From Amycolatopsis keratiniphila subsp. keratiniphila (lineage in GTDB: Bacteria > Actinomycetota > Actinomycetes > Mycobacteriales > Pseudonocardiaceae), in NCBI RefSeq assembly GCF_001620365.2, contig NZ_LQMT02000014.1:174521-238520 (forward strand): a stretch of DNA of 64,000 nucleotides. The letters are read 5' to 3'. Positions 24,789 through 34,368 of the stretch are shown piece after piece. The translations under genes were made by a program, and so were the position numbers. Under the pieces are notes generated by a model. The model ran no database searches, was not told the origin of the DNA, and was given only the letters and a program-made list of their open reading frames with translations. Numbering within the stretch: the stretch's first letter is position 1; each line of letters begins with the position of its first letter.

Positions 24789-25743
24789 AGGCGTAGATGA
24801 AACTCGATGCCTCCGCGTAGCCCAGCCGCAGCGCGACGTCCTCCACGGTGAGCGCGCCGGTGTCCAGCATCTCCTCGGCCAGCGCTTGGCGGACCTCGTC
24901 GAGCAGGGCCCGGTAGCCGGTCCCGGCCTCGAACAGCCGTCGCCGCAGCGTGCGCGGACTCACCGCGAGCTGCCGCGCGACCTCTTCCATGCCCGCGTCG
25001 ACCCCGCCGAGCCGCACCAGTCTTTCCCGCACCTGCTGGGCGATCCCGGACCGCTCCCGTTTCCGCGACACCAGCAGCTCGCATTGCGCGGCACACACCG
25101 CGACGGTCTGGTCGTTCGCCTGCGGCAGTGGTTTGTCGAGGAGGAGCGGGTCCAGGGTGGCGACGTGCGACGGCGCCGAGAACGACGGAGCCAGCCCGAA
25201 GGTTCGCACGTATTCGTCCACAGTGGAGGGTTTGTCGTGCCGGAAGGCCAAGGAGCGCAAGGAGATGTCCGGCAGGATGTCGCGCATGACGGTGTGGATG
25301 GCGCCGAGGTCGCGCAGCAGCAGGAAGCGGGCGACGTCGCCGGGCACGCGGCTGTCGTCCATGGCGAGCGCGAGCCGTCCCGCCTCGACGGTCACGTGCG
25401 GGATGCAGAACGTGAAGCTCAGGTCCAGGTAGCGCAGGGCGAAGCGCATCGCGTCCCCCAGCGTCGGGCTGCTGATGCACGCGAAGCCGAAGATGCCGAA
25501 CGCGCTGACGCGGTATCGCCTGCTCAACCGGAGCGCGACGGCGTCCTCGCCGCCGAGCCCGCGGACCAGCGCCCGGACCACCGCGAGTTCCTGACGCGCG
25601 TCGACCTGGCCGTCCACGGGGGCGTACTCGTAGGACTCCAGGCCTTCGACGCCGTTCTCGGCGGCGAAGCGGGCCATGAGCACGATGCTCGCCGTGCCGC
25701 GCGGGTAGTCCCAGTCCCGGATCACCGGCGGCGGTAGTTCCAT
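24715..25743 (-). CDS. AraC-family regulator with arabinose-binding-like N-terminal domain
   Basis: A 342-residue regulator. The N-terminal two thirds resemble the AraC-type arabinose_bd domain seen in OruR/ArgR-like regulators (ISSPTLGDAMRFALRYLDL, FLLLRDLGAIHTVMRDILPD). The C terminus has two helix-turn-helix motifs (MEEVARQLAVSPRTLRRRLF and VEDVALRLGYAEASSFIYAF) and ends in the AraC signature WRGMTPAAYAR. It is divergent from the AlkZ-like gene and lies near the monooxygenase/GMC pair, which it could control; that link is inference. Confidence 0.9.
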   Translation of the reverse strand: MELPPPVIRDWDYPRGTASIVLMARFAAENGVEGLESYEYAPVDGQVDARQELAVVRALVRGLGGEDAVALRLSRRYRVSAFGIFGFACISSPTLGDAMRFALRYLDLSFTFCIPHVTVEAGRLALAMDDSRVPGDVARFLLLRDLGAIHTVMRDILPDISLRSLAFRHDKPSTVDEYVRTFGLAPSFSAPSHVATLDPLLLDKPLPQANDQTVAVCAAQCELLVSRKRERSGIAQQVRERLVRLGGVDAGMEEVARQLAVSPRTLRRRLFEAGTGYRALLDEVRQALAEEMLDTGALTVEDVALRLGYAEASSFIYAFKRWRGMTPAAYARRNALRARPGR

Positions 25744-25823
25744 GGCCGGGATTATGGATCCCCGGCCGACGATCGGCCCATTGAGGACCGTAACTGTCCT
25801 TGATCCCCTTTAGGGTGAGCGGC

Positions 25824-26939
25824 ATGTCCGACACGTTGAGCAGGCGCGCGCTGAACCGCGCCATGCTGGACCGGCAGTTGCTGCTCCGGCGTTCGAAGAT
25901 GACCGCGCTCGAAGCGGTCGAGCATCTGGCCGGGTTGCAGGCGCAGGCGCCGAACCCGCCGTACTTCGCGCTGTGGACCCGGCTGCACGGCTTCCGCCAG
26001 GAAGACCTGGCGAGCCTTCTGCTCGACAAGAGCGTCGTGCGGATCGCGCTCATGCGCGGCACGGTGCACCTGGTCACGCCGTCGGACGCGCTCGCGTGGC
26101 GCCCCCTCGTGCAGCCGCTCTACGACCGCTCGGTGCTCGGCAACACCCAGCACGGCCCCGACATCAAGGGCCTCGACCACCAGGAGATCGCCCGCACCGC
26201 CCGCAAGCTGTTGGGTGAGCGGCCGCTTTCGTCGGCAGGCCTCGGCGCGGAACTGGCGAAGCACTGGGAAGGCGTCGCGCCGTCGTCGCTGGTGCACGTC
26301 GCGCGGGCGCTGCTGCCGCTGGTGCAGATCCCGCCGCGCGGCGTCTGGGGCAAGTCCGGGCAGCCGACCTACCAGACCACCGGGGACTGGCTGGGCGCCG
26401 AGCCGGACTCCGCGCCGTCGCCGGAAGCGATGTTCCGGCGCTACCTGGCCGCTTTCGGACCGGCCAGCGTGCAGGACGCGCAGGCGTGGGCCGGAATCAC
26501 GAAACTCGGCGACGTCGCCGAGCGGCTGCGCCCGGAGCTGCGGACGTTCCGCGACGAGAACGGCCGCGAGCTCTTCGACCTGCCCGAAGCCTCCCGCCCG
26601 GATCCGGACACCCCCGCGCCCGCCCGGCTGCTGGGTCCGTTCGACCAGACCGTCCTGTCCTACGCCGACCGCACGCGGGTGATCAGCGACGAGCACCGTA
26701 AGGTCGTCATCACCCAGAACGGCCTGGTCAAGGGCACGATCCTGGTCGGCGGGATGGTGAAGGGCTTCTGGGAGATCAAGACGGTGAAGAAGACGGCTTC
26801 GGTGGTGATCACGCCGTTCGAGCGCGTCCCGAAGCGCGATATGGACACCCTGGAGAGTTCCGCATACCGCCTCCTGGCCTGGGCGCACCCGAAGGCCGAG
26901 ACCCACTCGGTGGAGGTCGTGGCCGAAAATCTCGATTGA
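25824..26939 (+). CDS. Winged-helix DNA-binding protein, AlkZ/HTH_42-like
   Basis: A 371-residue protein of the winged-helix family that includes Streptomyces DNA glycosylase AlkZ and E. coli YcaQ. The catalytic Gln-x-Gln motif occurs as Q39-A40-Q41 in LAGLQAQAPNPPYFALW, the AlkZ form rather than the Gln-x-Asp of YcaQ. Other family blocks are MRGTVHLVTPSDALAW and LGPFDQTVLSYADRTRVI. Members unhook interstrand crosslinks or remove alkylated bases; in producers some give self-resistance, but many copies have no known role. No biosynthetic cluster is visible here. Confidence 0.8.
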   Translation: MSDTLSRRALNRAMLDRQLLLRRSKMTALEAVEHLAGLQAQAPNPPYFALWTRLHGFRQEDLASLLLDKSVVRIALMRGTVHLVTPSDALAWRPLVQPLYDRSVLGNTQHGPDIKGLDHQEIARTARKLLGERPLSSAGLGAELAKHWEGVAPSSLVHVARALLPLVQIPPRGVWGKSGQPTYQTTGDWLGAEPDSAPSPEAMFRRYLAAFGPASVQDAQAWAGITKLGDVAERLRPELRTFRDENGRELFDLPEASRPDPDTPAPARLLGPFDQTVLSYADRTRVISDEHRKVVITQNGLVKGTILVGGMVKGFWEIKTVKKTASVVITPFERVPKRDMDTLESSAYRLLAWAHPKAETHSVEVVAENLD

Positions 26940-26992
26940 GTGGCCGCTCGTGTACTTCCACCAGGGATGACCGCTGGGTAACTTCGATCGGC

Positions 26993-28450
26993 ATGGGCGA
27001 TACGAGCGTGCTGATCGTAGGGACGGGCTTCGGCGGGGTCGGGACGGCGATCGAGCTCAAACGCGCCGGATTCGACGACTTCACTATCCTGGAGAGCGCC
27101 GACGAACCCGGCGGCGTCTGGCGGGAGAACACGTACCCCGGCGCGGGCTGCGACATACCGTCGCCGCTGTACTCGTTCTCCTACGAGCCCAACCCCGACT
27201 GGCCGAAGCGGTTCTCGCTGCAACCGGACATCCACGAGTACCTCAAACGCGTGGTGCGCCGCTACGGGCTCGAACCGCACATCCGGTTCGGCGTCCGCGT
27301 CACCTCCGCGGCCTTCGACGAGGAGCGCGGGCTGTGGCGGGTGGAGACCGCGGGCGGCGAGACGTTCGAGGCGAACGTCTTCGTCCCCGCCGTCGGCCAG
27401 CTCTCGCGGCCCGTCCAGCCGGACATCCCCGGCCAGGAGACCTTTGAAGGCACCAGCTTCCATTCCGCGCACTGGGATCACGACGCCGACCTGCGCGGCA
27501 AGAAGATCGCGGTGATCGGCACCGGCGCGAGCGCGATCCAGTTCGTGCCCGAACTCCAGCGCCAGGCCGGCGAGCTGACGGTGTTCCAGCGCACCGCGCC
27601 CTACATCATGGCGAAACGGGACACCAGTTACCGGCGCTGGCAGCAGCGGCTGTTCCGGCACCTGCCCGCGACGCAGCTGCTCGGCAGGCTCCGGATCTTC
27701 CTGCTCGCCGAGTACGCGACGTACGCGATGACGAAGCATCCGTTGCTGGCCAAGGTCTTCGAGCTGCGGACGGCCCAGCTGCGCCGCCGTCACATCAAGG
27801 ATCCTTCGCTGCGGGAGAAACTCACCCCGGACTACCCGCTGGGCTGCAAACGGATCCTGTTCACCAACGAGTACCTGCCCGCGCTGGCGCAGCACAACGT
27901 GGCCGTGGAGACGCGGCGCATCAGCGCGATCACCCCGTCCGGTGTGCGCACCGAGGACGGTGTCGAGCACGAGGCCGACGTCATCGTCTACGGGACCGGC
28001 TTCGCGGCGACCGACTTCCTCGGCGAGCTGAAGGTGGAAGGCCTCGGCGGAAAAGCGCTGTCGGACGCGTGGAAGGGCGGTGCGCGGGCGTACCTCGGCA
28101 TGACCGTGCCGGGATTCCCGAACCTGTTCTGCGTCTACGGGCCCAACACGAACCTCGGCGCGGGCTCCATCATCTACATGATCGAACGGCAGGCCCGCTA
28201 CATCCGCCAGGCCGTCGAACACCTCGCCAAACCCGGAGTGTCCTATATGGACGTCGTCCCGGAGGTCGAGCAGCGCTACGACGAGGAGATCCAGCGACGG
28301 CTCGGCCGCAGTGTCTGGACGACCTGCGCCAGTTGGTATCGCCAGGAGAACGGCCGCGTGAGCACGAACTGGCCCGGTCTGGTCACCGAATACGACCGCC
28401 GGACGAAGACCCTCGACCTCGGCGACTACCGGACGGTGGGGCCGCGATGA
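26993..28450 (+). CDS. Flavin-containing Baeyer-Villiger-type monooxygenase
   Basis: A 485-residue FAD/NADPH enzyme. It shows the N-terminal Rossmann motif (VGTGFGGVG), the Baeyer-Villiger fingerprint FEGTSFHSAHW near residue 150, a second Rossmann motif GTGASAIQ and the ATG-like VIVYGTGFAATDF. It inserts oxygen into ketones, giving esters or lactones. The stop overlaps the ATG of a GMC oxidoreductase, so the two are co-expressed and could act in sequence on a lipid or steroid: alcohol oxidised to ketone, ketone to ester. The substrate is not shown. The chosen ATG at 26993 gives the usual start for the family. Confidence 0.88.
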   Translation: MGDTSVLIVGTGFGGVGTAIELKRAGFDDFTILESADEPGGVWRENTYPGAGCDIPSPLYSFSYEPNPDWPKRFSLQPDIHEYLKRVVRRYGLEPHIRFGVRVTSAAFDEERGLWRVETAGGETFEANVFVPAVGQLSRPVQPDIPGQETFEGTSFHSAHWDHDADLRGKKIAVIGTGASAIQFVPELQRQAGELTVFQRTAPYIMAKRDTSYRRWQQRLFRHLPATQLLGRLRIFLLAEYATYAMTKHPLLAKVFELRTAQLRRRHIKDPSLREKLTPDYPLGCKRILFTNEYLPALAQHNVAVETRRISAITPSGVRTEDGVEHEADVIVYGTGFAATDFLGELKVEGLGGKALSDAWKGGARAYLGMTVPGFPNLFCVYGPNTNLGAGSIIYMIERQARYIRQAVEHLAKPGVSYMDVVPEVEQRYDEEIQRRLGRSVWTTCASWYRQENGRVSTNWPGLVTEYDRRTKTLDLGDYRTVGPR

Positions 28451-30114
28451 ACTACGACGTGCTGGTGATCGGCTCCGGTTTCGGCGGCAGCGTGAGCGCG
28501 TTGCGGCTCACCGAGAAGGGCTATCGCGTCGGCGTGCTGGAGACCGGCCGCCGGTTCGCCGACGACGAGTTCGCGAAGACCTCGTGGCGGCTGCGGAAAT
28601 ACCTGTGGGCGCCGAAACTGGGCTGCTACGGAATCCAGCGGCTCACCCTGCTGAAGAACACGTTCGTCCTGAGCGGCGCGGGTGTCGGCGGCGGCTCGCT
28701 CGTCTACGCGAACACGCTCTACGAACCCCCGGACACCTTCTACCGGGATCCGCAGTGGGCGCACATCACCGACTGGAAGGCCGAACTCGCCCCGCATTAC
28801 GACCAGGCGAAACGGATGCTGGGCGTGGTGGAGAACCCGCTGGTCACCCCGGCCGACCGCGTGCTGCGCGAGGTGGCCGAAGACATGGGCATCGCGGACA
28901 CCTACCGGCCGACCCCGGTCGGCGTCCATTTCGGCGAGCGCGACGTCGACCCGTTCTTCGGCGGCGAAGGCCCGCTGCGCAAGCCGTGCACGCACTGCGG
29001 CGAGTGCATGACCGGCTGCCGGGTCGGCGCGAAGAACACGACGGTCAAGAACTACCTGTACCTGGCGGAGAAAGCGGGCGCGGAGGTCCATCCGCTGACC
29101 ACCGCCGTTTCGGTCCGGCCGATCGAGGGCGGCTACGCGATCGACACCGTCCGAACAGGACGCTGGGCGCGCAAGGGCAAGCGGACCTTCACCGCCGAAC
29201 AGGTCGTGTTCGCCGCCGCTTCCCTGGGCACACAACGGCTTCTGCACTCGCTCAAGGATGCGGGCACGCTGCCGGAGCTGTCGCCGCGGCTGGGTCTGCT
29301 CGCCAGGACGAACTCCGAGGCCGTGCTCGCGGCGCGCTCGCTGCGGAAGGACACGGATTTCACCCGCGGCGTCGCGATCACGTCGTCGATCCATCCCGAC
29401 GCCGTCACGCATGTCGAGCCGGTGCGCTACGGCAAGGGCAGCAACTTCATGGGCCTGCTGACGACGGTGCTCGTCGACGCCGAGCCGGGAAAACGCCGAT
29501 GGGTGCTGGGCGCGCGCGAACTGTGGCGGAACCGGCGGCGGCTGGTGCGGCTGCACAACCCGCGACGCTGGTCGGAGCGGATGGTCGGGCTGCTGGTGAT
29601 GCAGACGCTGAACAATTCCGTGACCACGTACACGAAACGCGGGTTCTTCGGCCGCCGGATGACCACGAAACAAGGCATCGGCGACCCGAACCCCGAGTGG
29701 ATCCCGGCCGGGCACGAGGTCACCCGGCGGGTGGCGGACAAGATCGGCGGGCTGGCGCAGGGAGCGTGGACGGATCTGGCGAACATCCCGATCACCGGGC
29801 ATTTCATCGGCGGCTGCGCGATCGGCGACAGCGCCGAGACCGGCGTCGTCGACCCGTACCAGCGGGTGCACGGGTACCCGGGGCTGCACATCGCCGACGG
29901 CTCGGCGATCTCGGCGAACCTCGGCGTGAACCCGTCGCTGACCATCACCGCGCAGGCGGAACGCGCGATGTCGTTGTGGCCCAACAAGGGCGAGGAGGAC
30001 CCGCGGCCGCCGCTCGGCTCCGCCTACCGGCGCCTGTCCCCCGTCGCCCCGCTCAAGCCCGTCGTGCCACCGGAGGCTCCGGCAGCGTTGCGGTTGCCGC
30101 TCACGCCCCTCTGA
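28447..30114 (+). CDS. GMC oxidoreductase, cholesterol-oxidase-like
   Basis: A 555-residue flavoprotein with an FAD-binding N terminus (MNYDVLVIGSGFGGSVSAL) and C-terminal GMC signatures (GGCAIGDSAETGVVDPYQR, then IADGSAISANLGVNPSLTIT). It resembles mycobacterial ChoD rather than secreted cholesterol oxidases, having no signal peptide. Four cysteines, C181, C184, C187 and C191, in the ferredoxin-like CTHCGECMTGC are characteristic of this subgroup. It overlaps the upstream monooxygenase gene (ATGA). A terminator hairpin follows the stop. Confidence 0.85.
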   Translation: MNYDVLVIGSGFGGSVSALRLTEKGYRVGVLETGRRFADDEFAKTSWRLRKYLWAPKLGCYGIQRLTLLKNTFVLSGAGVGGGSLVYANTLYEPPDTFYRDPQWAHITDWKAELAPHYDQAKRMLGVVENPLVTPADRVLREVAEDMGIADTYRPTPVGVHFGERDVDPFFGGEGPLRKPCTHCGECMTGCRVGAKNTTVKNYLYLAEKAGAEVHPLTTAVSVRPIEGGYAIDTVRTGRWARKGKRTFTAEQVVFAAASLGTQRLLHSLKDAGTLPELSPRLGLLARTNSEAVLAARSLRKDTDFTRGVAITSSIHPDAVTHVEPVRYGKGSNFMGLLTTVLVDAEPGKRRWVLGARELWRNRRRLVRLHNPRRWSERMVGLLVMQTLNNSVTTYTKRGFFGRRMTTKQGIGDPNPEWIPAGHEVTRRVADKIGGLAQGAWTDLANIPITGHFIGGCAIGDSAETGVVDPYQRVHGYPGLHIADGSAISANLGVNPSLTITAQAERAMSLWPNKGEEDPRPPLGSAYRRLSPVAPLKPVVPPEAPAALRLPLTPL

Positions 30115-30128
30115 CCGCGGTTTCCAAG

Positions 30129-30183
30129 TGTCATGAAAGGGTCGTTCAGGACACAAAATGTCCTGAACGACCCTTTCATGACA
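30129..30183. terminator. Long perfect hairpin after the GMC gene
   Basis: Two 25-base perfect arms (30129-30153 and 30159-30183) around CAAAA. The arms contain CATGAAAGGGTCGTTCAGGA. It lies between converging genes, 14 bases after the GMC stop, and probably stops transcription from both sides. Confidence 0.8.
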
Positions 30184-30217
30184 TCTGAGACGGCCTCAGC
30201 AACGCCGCCACTGGAAA

Positions 30218-30258
30218 GGGCGGAGCACCGTCGCCCGCGCGACGACGGTGCCCCGCCC
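30218..30258 (-). terminator. Hairpin terminator of the chitinase gene
   Basis: GGGCGGAGCACCGTCG (30218-30233) pairs with its near complement at 30243-30258 (one mismatch) around a 9-base loop. It is 15 bases beyond the chitinase stop. Confidence 0.7.
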
Positions 30259-30273
30259 CGGTCTAGCGGGTCG

Positions 30274-31764
30274 TCACGGGAGGCCGGCCAGGCCCGCGCT
30301 CACCGTGTTCGACCACGCGTAGCCCTGTGAGGCGTCCCAGTTGATCGACCAGGTCATCGCGCCCCGGATCGTCGGGTACGTCGTCGAAGGCTTGAACGAG
30401 CCGCAGTTCGTGCCCTTCGCCAGGCAGTTCAGCGCGTTGACCGTGTTGCCCGGCGCCTGGTAGCCGCCACCGGCCGCCGAGCCCGACGCGGGCAGGCCGA
30501 GACCGACCTGGTCGGCCCGCAGACCGCTCTGCAGCTGGATGCAGGCCAGCGCGGTGAGGAAGTCGACCGTGCCCTGCGAGTACACCTTCTGGTCGCAGCC
30601 GAGCATCGTGCCGCTGTTGTAGTACTGCATGTTGACGATGGTCAGGATGTCCTTGACGTTCAGCGCCAGCTTGAAGTACTCCGCCGCCGGGCTCTGCATG
30701 TCGATCGTCTGCGGCGCCATGGTGATGATCGAGCCACCCGCCGCGTGGATGCTGCGCAGCGCCTGCGCCATGTACGTCGCGTTGACGCCGTTCTCCAGGT
30801 CGATGTCGACGCCGTCGAAACCGTAGGTCGCGATGAGCGACTTCATGCTGTTGGAGAAGTTCGTCGCCGCGGCCGAGGAGTCGACGCGGATCGTGCCCTT
30901 CTCGCCGCCGACGGACAGGATGACCTTCTGCCCGCGCGCCTGCGCCGTCTTGATGTCGGCCTTGAACTGCGCGTCGGTGTAGCCGCCGAGCTGGCTCGAC
31001 AGACCGGAGTCGAGGGTGAAGCTGACCGCGCCCGGCGTGGCCGTCGCGTCGGCGAAGGACACCGCGATGATGTTGTACTTCGTCGGGACGTCGGCGAGCT
31101 TGAGCGCCTTCGCGCCGTTGTAGAAGTTCTGCCAGTAGCCGGTGATCACGTGCTTCGGCAGATTCCCGGTCGGCGGGGTGCTGGTCGTGGTGGTCGGCGG
31201 GTTCGACGTGGTGGTCGTCGGGCTCGTGGACGTCGTCGGCGTGGTCGGCGTCGTGGTGGGCGAGCCGCCGGGGCCGTCGAGGTTCACGTCGTCGGCGAAG
31301 TACGCGGGCTGGCCGTACCAGCCGTGCAGGTAGATCTCGACGCTGGTGGTGGACGCGCCGGTGGTGAAGCTCAGCGAGAGCTGGCTCCAGCTCCCGCCGC
31401 CCGGCGTCCAGGTGTTCTTGTCACCCGTCCCGGTGCCGGTGACGCCGAGGTAGGTGTAGCTACCCTGCACCCACGCCGAAAGCGTGTACGCGGTGTTGGC
31501 CTTCACGGCCACGCTCTGCGAGCAGCGGGCGTTGTCCTGTCCGGCCGGGGTGGCACTGAGCGCGCGGGTGCCGGAGTGGACCGGCGTGGTGACGACCGCG
31601 TTCGTGCCGGTGCAGGTCCAGCCGCTCGTGGTCCCGAGTTCGAAGCCCGGGTTGGTCAGGATGTTGGCGGCCGAGGCGTTGCCCGAGACCGCGAAAGTCA
31701 CCCCCAGGCACACGGCCAGTGACGACAACAGGGCGAGGAACGCGTGTTTCGGCTTCACTTTCAC
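30274..31764 (-). CDS. Secreted GH18 chitinase with N-terminal carbohydrate-binding module
   Basis: A 496-residue exported enzyme: signal peptide of about 32 residues ending SGNASA, a beta-sandwich CBM-like domain ([15 protein letters not shown] onward), a Thr/Pro-rich linker, then a GH18 barrel with the DGVDIDLE catalytic motif (Asp317, Asp320, Asp322, proton donor Glu324). It should cleave chitin to N,N'-diacetylchitobiose outside the cell. The GTG start has GGAGG 6 bases upstream. A DasR-type palindrome lies in its promoter, predicting induction by N-acetylglucosamine derivatives. Confidence 0.95.
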   Translation of the reverse strand: MKVKPKHAFLALLSSLAVCLGVTFAVSGNASAANILTNPGFELGTTSGWTCTGTNAVVTTPVHSGTRALSATPAGQDNARCSQSVAVKANTAYTLSAWVQGSYTYLGVTGTGTGDKNTWTPGGGSWSQLSLSFTTGASTTSVEIYLHGWYGQPAYFADDVNLDGPGGSPTTTPTTPTTSTSPTTTTSNPPTTTTSTPPTGNLPKHVITGYWQNFYNGAKALKLADVPTKYNIIAVSFADATATPGAVSFTLDSGLSSQLGGYTDAQFKADIKTAQARGQKVILSVGGEKGTIRVDSSAAATNFSNSMKSLIATYGFDGVDIDLENGVNATYMAQALRSIHAAGGSIITMAPQTIDMQSPAAEYFKLALNVKDILTIVNMQYYNSGTMLGCDQKVYSQGTVDFLTALACIQLQSGLRADQVGLGLPASGSAAGGGYQAPGNTVNALNCLAKGTNCGSFKPSTTYPTIRGAMTWSINWDASQGYAWSNTVSAGLAGLP

Positions 31765-31802
31765 GACTGGCCTCCACGAACAGGTGATGTCGGCCACATC
31801 AA

Positions 31803-31829
31803 AATGGTACAGACCAATACAACTGTCAA
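31803..31829 (-). promoter_or_regulatory. Chitinase promoter with DasR-like (dre) operator
   Basis: On the minus strand, TTGACA (31824-31829) is the -35 box; the spacer holds ATTGGTCTGTACCATT (31803-31818), 12 of 16 matches to the DasR consensus ACTGGTCTAGACCACT. The site overlaps the core promoter, so binding would repress. The -10 box is less clear (CATTTT at a 17-base spacing). Confidence 0.7.
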
Positions 31830-31926
31830 GGGTTGGGTTAGGGGAGGCCATACGAAAGTCGGCTCGGCGCGAGCGGCAGAATGCAGGGTCCGAGAGCACC
31901 CGAGGGCGGATTTCAGGAGCGTGGGA

Positions 31927-34299
31927 GTGAGCGTGCAGGGCCTGCAGACAGTCGAGCAGAAGATCGCCGAAGAACTCGGCGTGCGCGAGGGGCAGGTCAA
32001 GGCGGCCGTCGACCTGCTGGACGGCGGATCGACCGTGCCGTTCATCGCCCGGTACCGCAAAGAGGTCACCGGGATGCTGGACGACACCCAGCTCCGCACC
32101 CTCGAAGAACGCCTCCGCTACCTGCGGGAACTCGGCGAGCGCAAGGTCGCGGTGCTGGAGTCGATCCGCAGCCAGGGCAAGCTGGACGAGGCGCTCGAAG
32201 CCTCGATCATGGCGGCGGACACGAAGTCCCGCCTCGAGGACATCTACCTGCCGTACAAGCCCAAGCGGCGGACGAAGGCGATGATCGCCCGCGAGGCCGG
32301 CCTGGAGCCACTCGCCGATGGGTTGCTGAGCGACCCGAACACCGACCCGCAGGCAGCCGCCGCGGTGTTCGTCGACGCCGACAAGGGTGTCGCGGACGCA
32401 CAGGCCGCCTTGGACGGCGCCCGCGCCATCCTCGTCGAGCGCTTCGCCGAGGACGCCGACCTGATCGGCGAGCTGCGCGAGAAGATGTGGGCGGAAGGCC
32501 GCCTGGCCTCGAAGGTCCGCGACGGCAAGGCCGAAGAGGGCGCGAAGTTCTCCGACTACTTCGACTTCTCCGAGCCCTACACCAAGCTCCCCTCGCACCG
32601 GATCCTCGCGATGTTCCGCGGCGAGAAGGAAGAGATCCTCGACCTGTCGATGGAATCGGAGGAGCCCTCCGAAGAACCGAAGACCGGGCCGACCGAGTAC
32701 GAGAACCGCATCGCGCACAAGTTCGGCATCGCCAACGAAGGCCGCCCGGCCGACAAGTGGCTCGGCGACACCGTCCGCTGGGCGTGGCGGACGAAGATCC
32801 TGCTGCACCTGGGCATCGACCTGCGGATGCGGCTGCGCCAGTCCGCCGAGGACGACGCCGTCCGCGTGTTCGCCGCGAACCTGCGCGACCTGCTGCTCGC
32901 CGCCCCGGCGGGCACCCGCGCCACGATGGGCCTCGACCCGGGCTTCCGGACCGGTGTCAAGGTCGCCGTCGTCGACGCGACCGGCAAGGTCGTCGACACG
33001 CACGTGATCTACCCGCACCAGCCCGCGAACAAATGGGACCAGTCCATCTCCGAACTCGCCGCGCTCTGCGCCCGGCACAAGGTGGACCTGATCTCGATCG
33101 GCAACGGCACCGCGTCGCGCGAGACCGACAAGCTCGCCGGCGAACTGATCAAGAAGCACCCGGAACTGAAGCTGACCAAGGCCGTCGTCTCGGAGGCCGG
33201 AGCGTCGGTCTACTCGGCGTCGGCGTTCGCTTCGCAGGAGCTGCCGGGCATGGACGTCTCGCTGCGCGGCGCGGTCTCGATCGCGCGGCGGCTGCAGGAC
33301 CCGCTGGCGGAACTGGTGAAGATCGACCCGAAGTCGATCGGCGTCGGGCAGTACCAGCACGACCTGTCGGAGATCTCGCTGTCGCGTTCACTCGACGCGG
33401 TGGTCGAAGACTGTGTGAACGCCGTCGGCGTGGACGTCAACACCGCGTCGGCGCCGCTGCTGACCCGCGTTTCGGGCATCACGACGACGCTGGCGGAGAA
33501 CATCGTCGCGCACCGCGACGAGAACGGGCCGTTCAAGACCCGGAGCGGGCTCAAGGAGGTCGCGCGGCTGGGGCCGAAGGCGTTCGAGCAGTGCGCGGGC
33601 TTCCTCCGGATCCCGGACGGCGACGACCCGCTGGACTCGTCCTCGGTGCACCCGGAGGCGTACCCGGTGGTGCGACGGATCCTTTCGTCGACCGGTACCG
33701 ACATCCGTTCGCTGATCGGCAACACGCGGACGCTGCAGGCGCTGAAGCCGTCCGAGTTCGTCGACGACACCTTCGGTCTCCCGACCGTGACCGACATCCT
33801 CGCCGAGCTCGACAAGCCGGGCCGTGACCCGCGTCCGGCGTTCAAGACCGCGACGTTCGCCGATGGCGTCGAGAAGATCGGCGACCTGAAGCCGGGGATG
33901 CGGCTGGAGGGTGTCGTGACGAACGTGGCCGCGTTCGGCGCGTTCATCGACGTCGGCGTGCACCAGGACGGGCTCGCGCACGTGTCGGCGCTGTCGAAGA
34001 ACTTCGTCAAGGACCCGCGTGAGGTCGTGAAGCCGGGCGACATCGTCAAGGTGAAGGTGCTGGAGGTCGACGTGCCGCGCAAGCGGATCTCGCTGACCCT
34101 GCGCCTCGACGACGAGCCCGGCAAGCCCGCTCGCGAGCAGGGTGGCGGCGGTCGTGACCGCGGCCAGGGCGGCGGTCAGCGTCAAGGCGGCCAGCGCGGC
34201 GGTCAGGGCGGTCGTGGCGGCGGCCGTGACCGCGGCGGCAACTTCGGTGGCGGCGGCGCCATGGCGGACGCGCTCCGGAAGGCCGGCTTCGGCAAGTAA
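31927..34299 (+). CDS. tex: Tex-family RNA-binding transcription accessory protein
   Basis: A 790-residue cytosolic protein: N-terminal Tex helical domain ([16 protein letters not shown]), YqgF/RNase H-like fold ([20 protein letters not shown]), helix-hairpin-helix region ([14 protein letters not shown]), and a C-terminal S1 domain ([20 protein letters not shown]). An Arg/Gly-rich tail ([17 protein letters not shown]) follows the S1 domain and may bind RNA. GTG codons at 31921, 31927 and 31933 are possible starts; 31927 has AGGAG at the best distance. Confidence 0.93.
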   Translation: MSVQGLQTVEQKIAEELGVREGQVKAAVDLLDGGSTVPFIARYRKEVTGMLDDTQLRTLEERLRYLRELGERKVAVLESIRSQGKLDEALEASIMAADTKSRLEDIYLPYKPKRRTKAMIAREAGLEPLADGLLSDPNTDPQAAAAVFVDADKGVADAQAALDGARAILVERFAEDADLIGELREKMWAEGRLASKVRDGKAEEGAKFSDYFDFSEPYTKLPSHRILAMFRGEKEEILDLSMESEEPSEEPKTGPTEYENRIAHKFGIANEGRPADKWLGDTVRWAWRTKILLHLGIDLRMRLRQSAEDDAVRVFAANLRDLLLAAPAGTRATMGLDPGFRTGVKVAVVDATGKVVDTHVIYPHQPANKWDQSISELAALCARHKVDLISIGNGTASRETDKLAGELIKKHPELKLTKAVVSEAGASVYSASAFASQELPGMDVSLRGAVSIARRLQDPLAELVKIDPKSIGVGQYQHDLSEISLSRSLDAVVEDCVNAVGVDVNTASAPLLTRVSGITTTLAENIVAHRDENGPFKTRSGLKEVARLGPKAFEQCAGFLRIPDGDDPLDSSSVHPEAYPVVRRILSSTGTDIRSLIGNTRTLQALKPSEFVDDTFGLPTVTDILAELDKPGRDPRPAFKTATFADGVEKIGDLKPGMRLEGVVTNVAAFGAFIDVGVHQDGLAHVSALSKNFVKDPREVVKPGDIVKVKVLEVDVPRKRISLTLRLDDEPGKPAREQGGGGRDRGQGGGQRQGGQRGGQGGRGGGRDRGGNFGGGGAMADALRKAGFGK

Positions 34300-34306
34300 G
34301 GCTCAG

Positions 34307-34365
34307 AAGTACATGAAGGCCCCCATCCTGTACCTAGGCGCAAGGATGGGGGCCTTCATGTACTT
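34307..34365. terminator. Long perfect hairpin between tex and the acyl-CoA dehydrogenase gene
   Basis: Two 23-base perfect arms (34307-34329, 34343-34365) around a 13-base loop; the arms hold ACATGAAGGCCCCCATCC. It sits 7 bases after the tex stop and 3 bases before the stop of the converging gene, so it can serve both. Confidence 0.8.
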
Positions 34366-34368
34366 GGG

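Noticed and set aside
31765..33360. Upstream extension of the chitinase reading frame antisense to tex
   Set aside because: The chitinase has a clear signal peptide, ribosome site and promoter at 31764-31829, so the extra 532 codons are shadow of tex.
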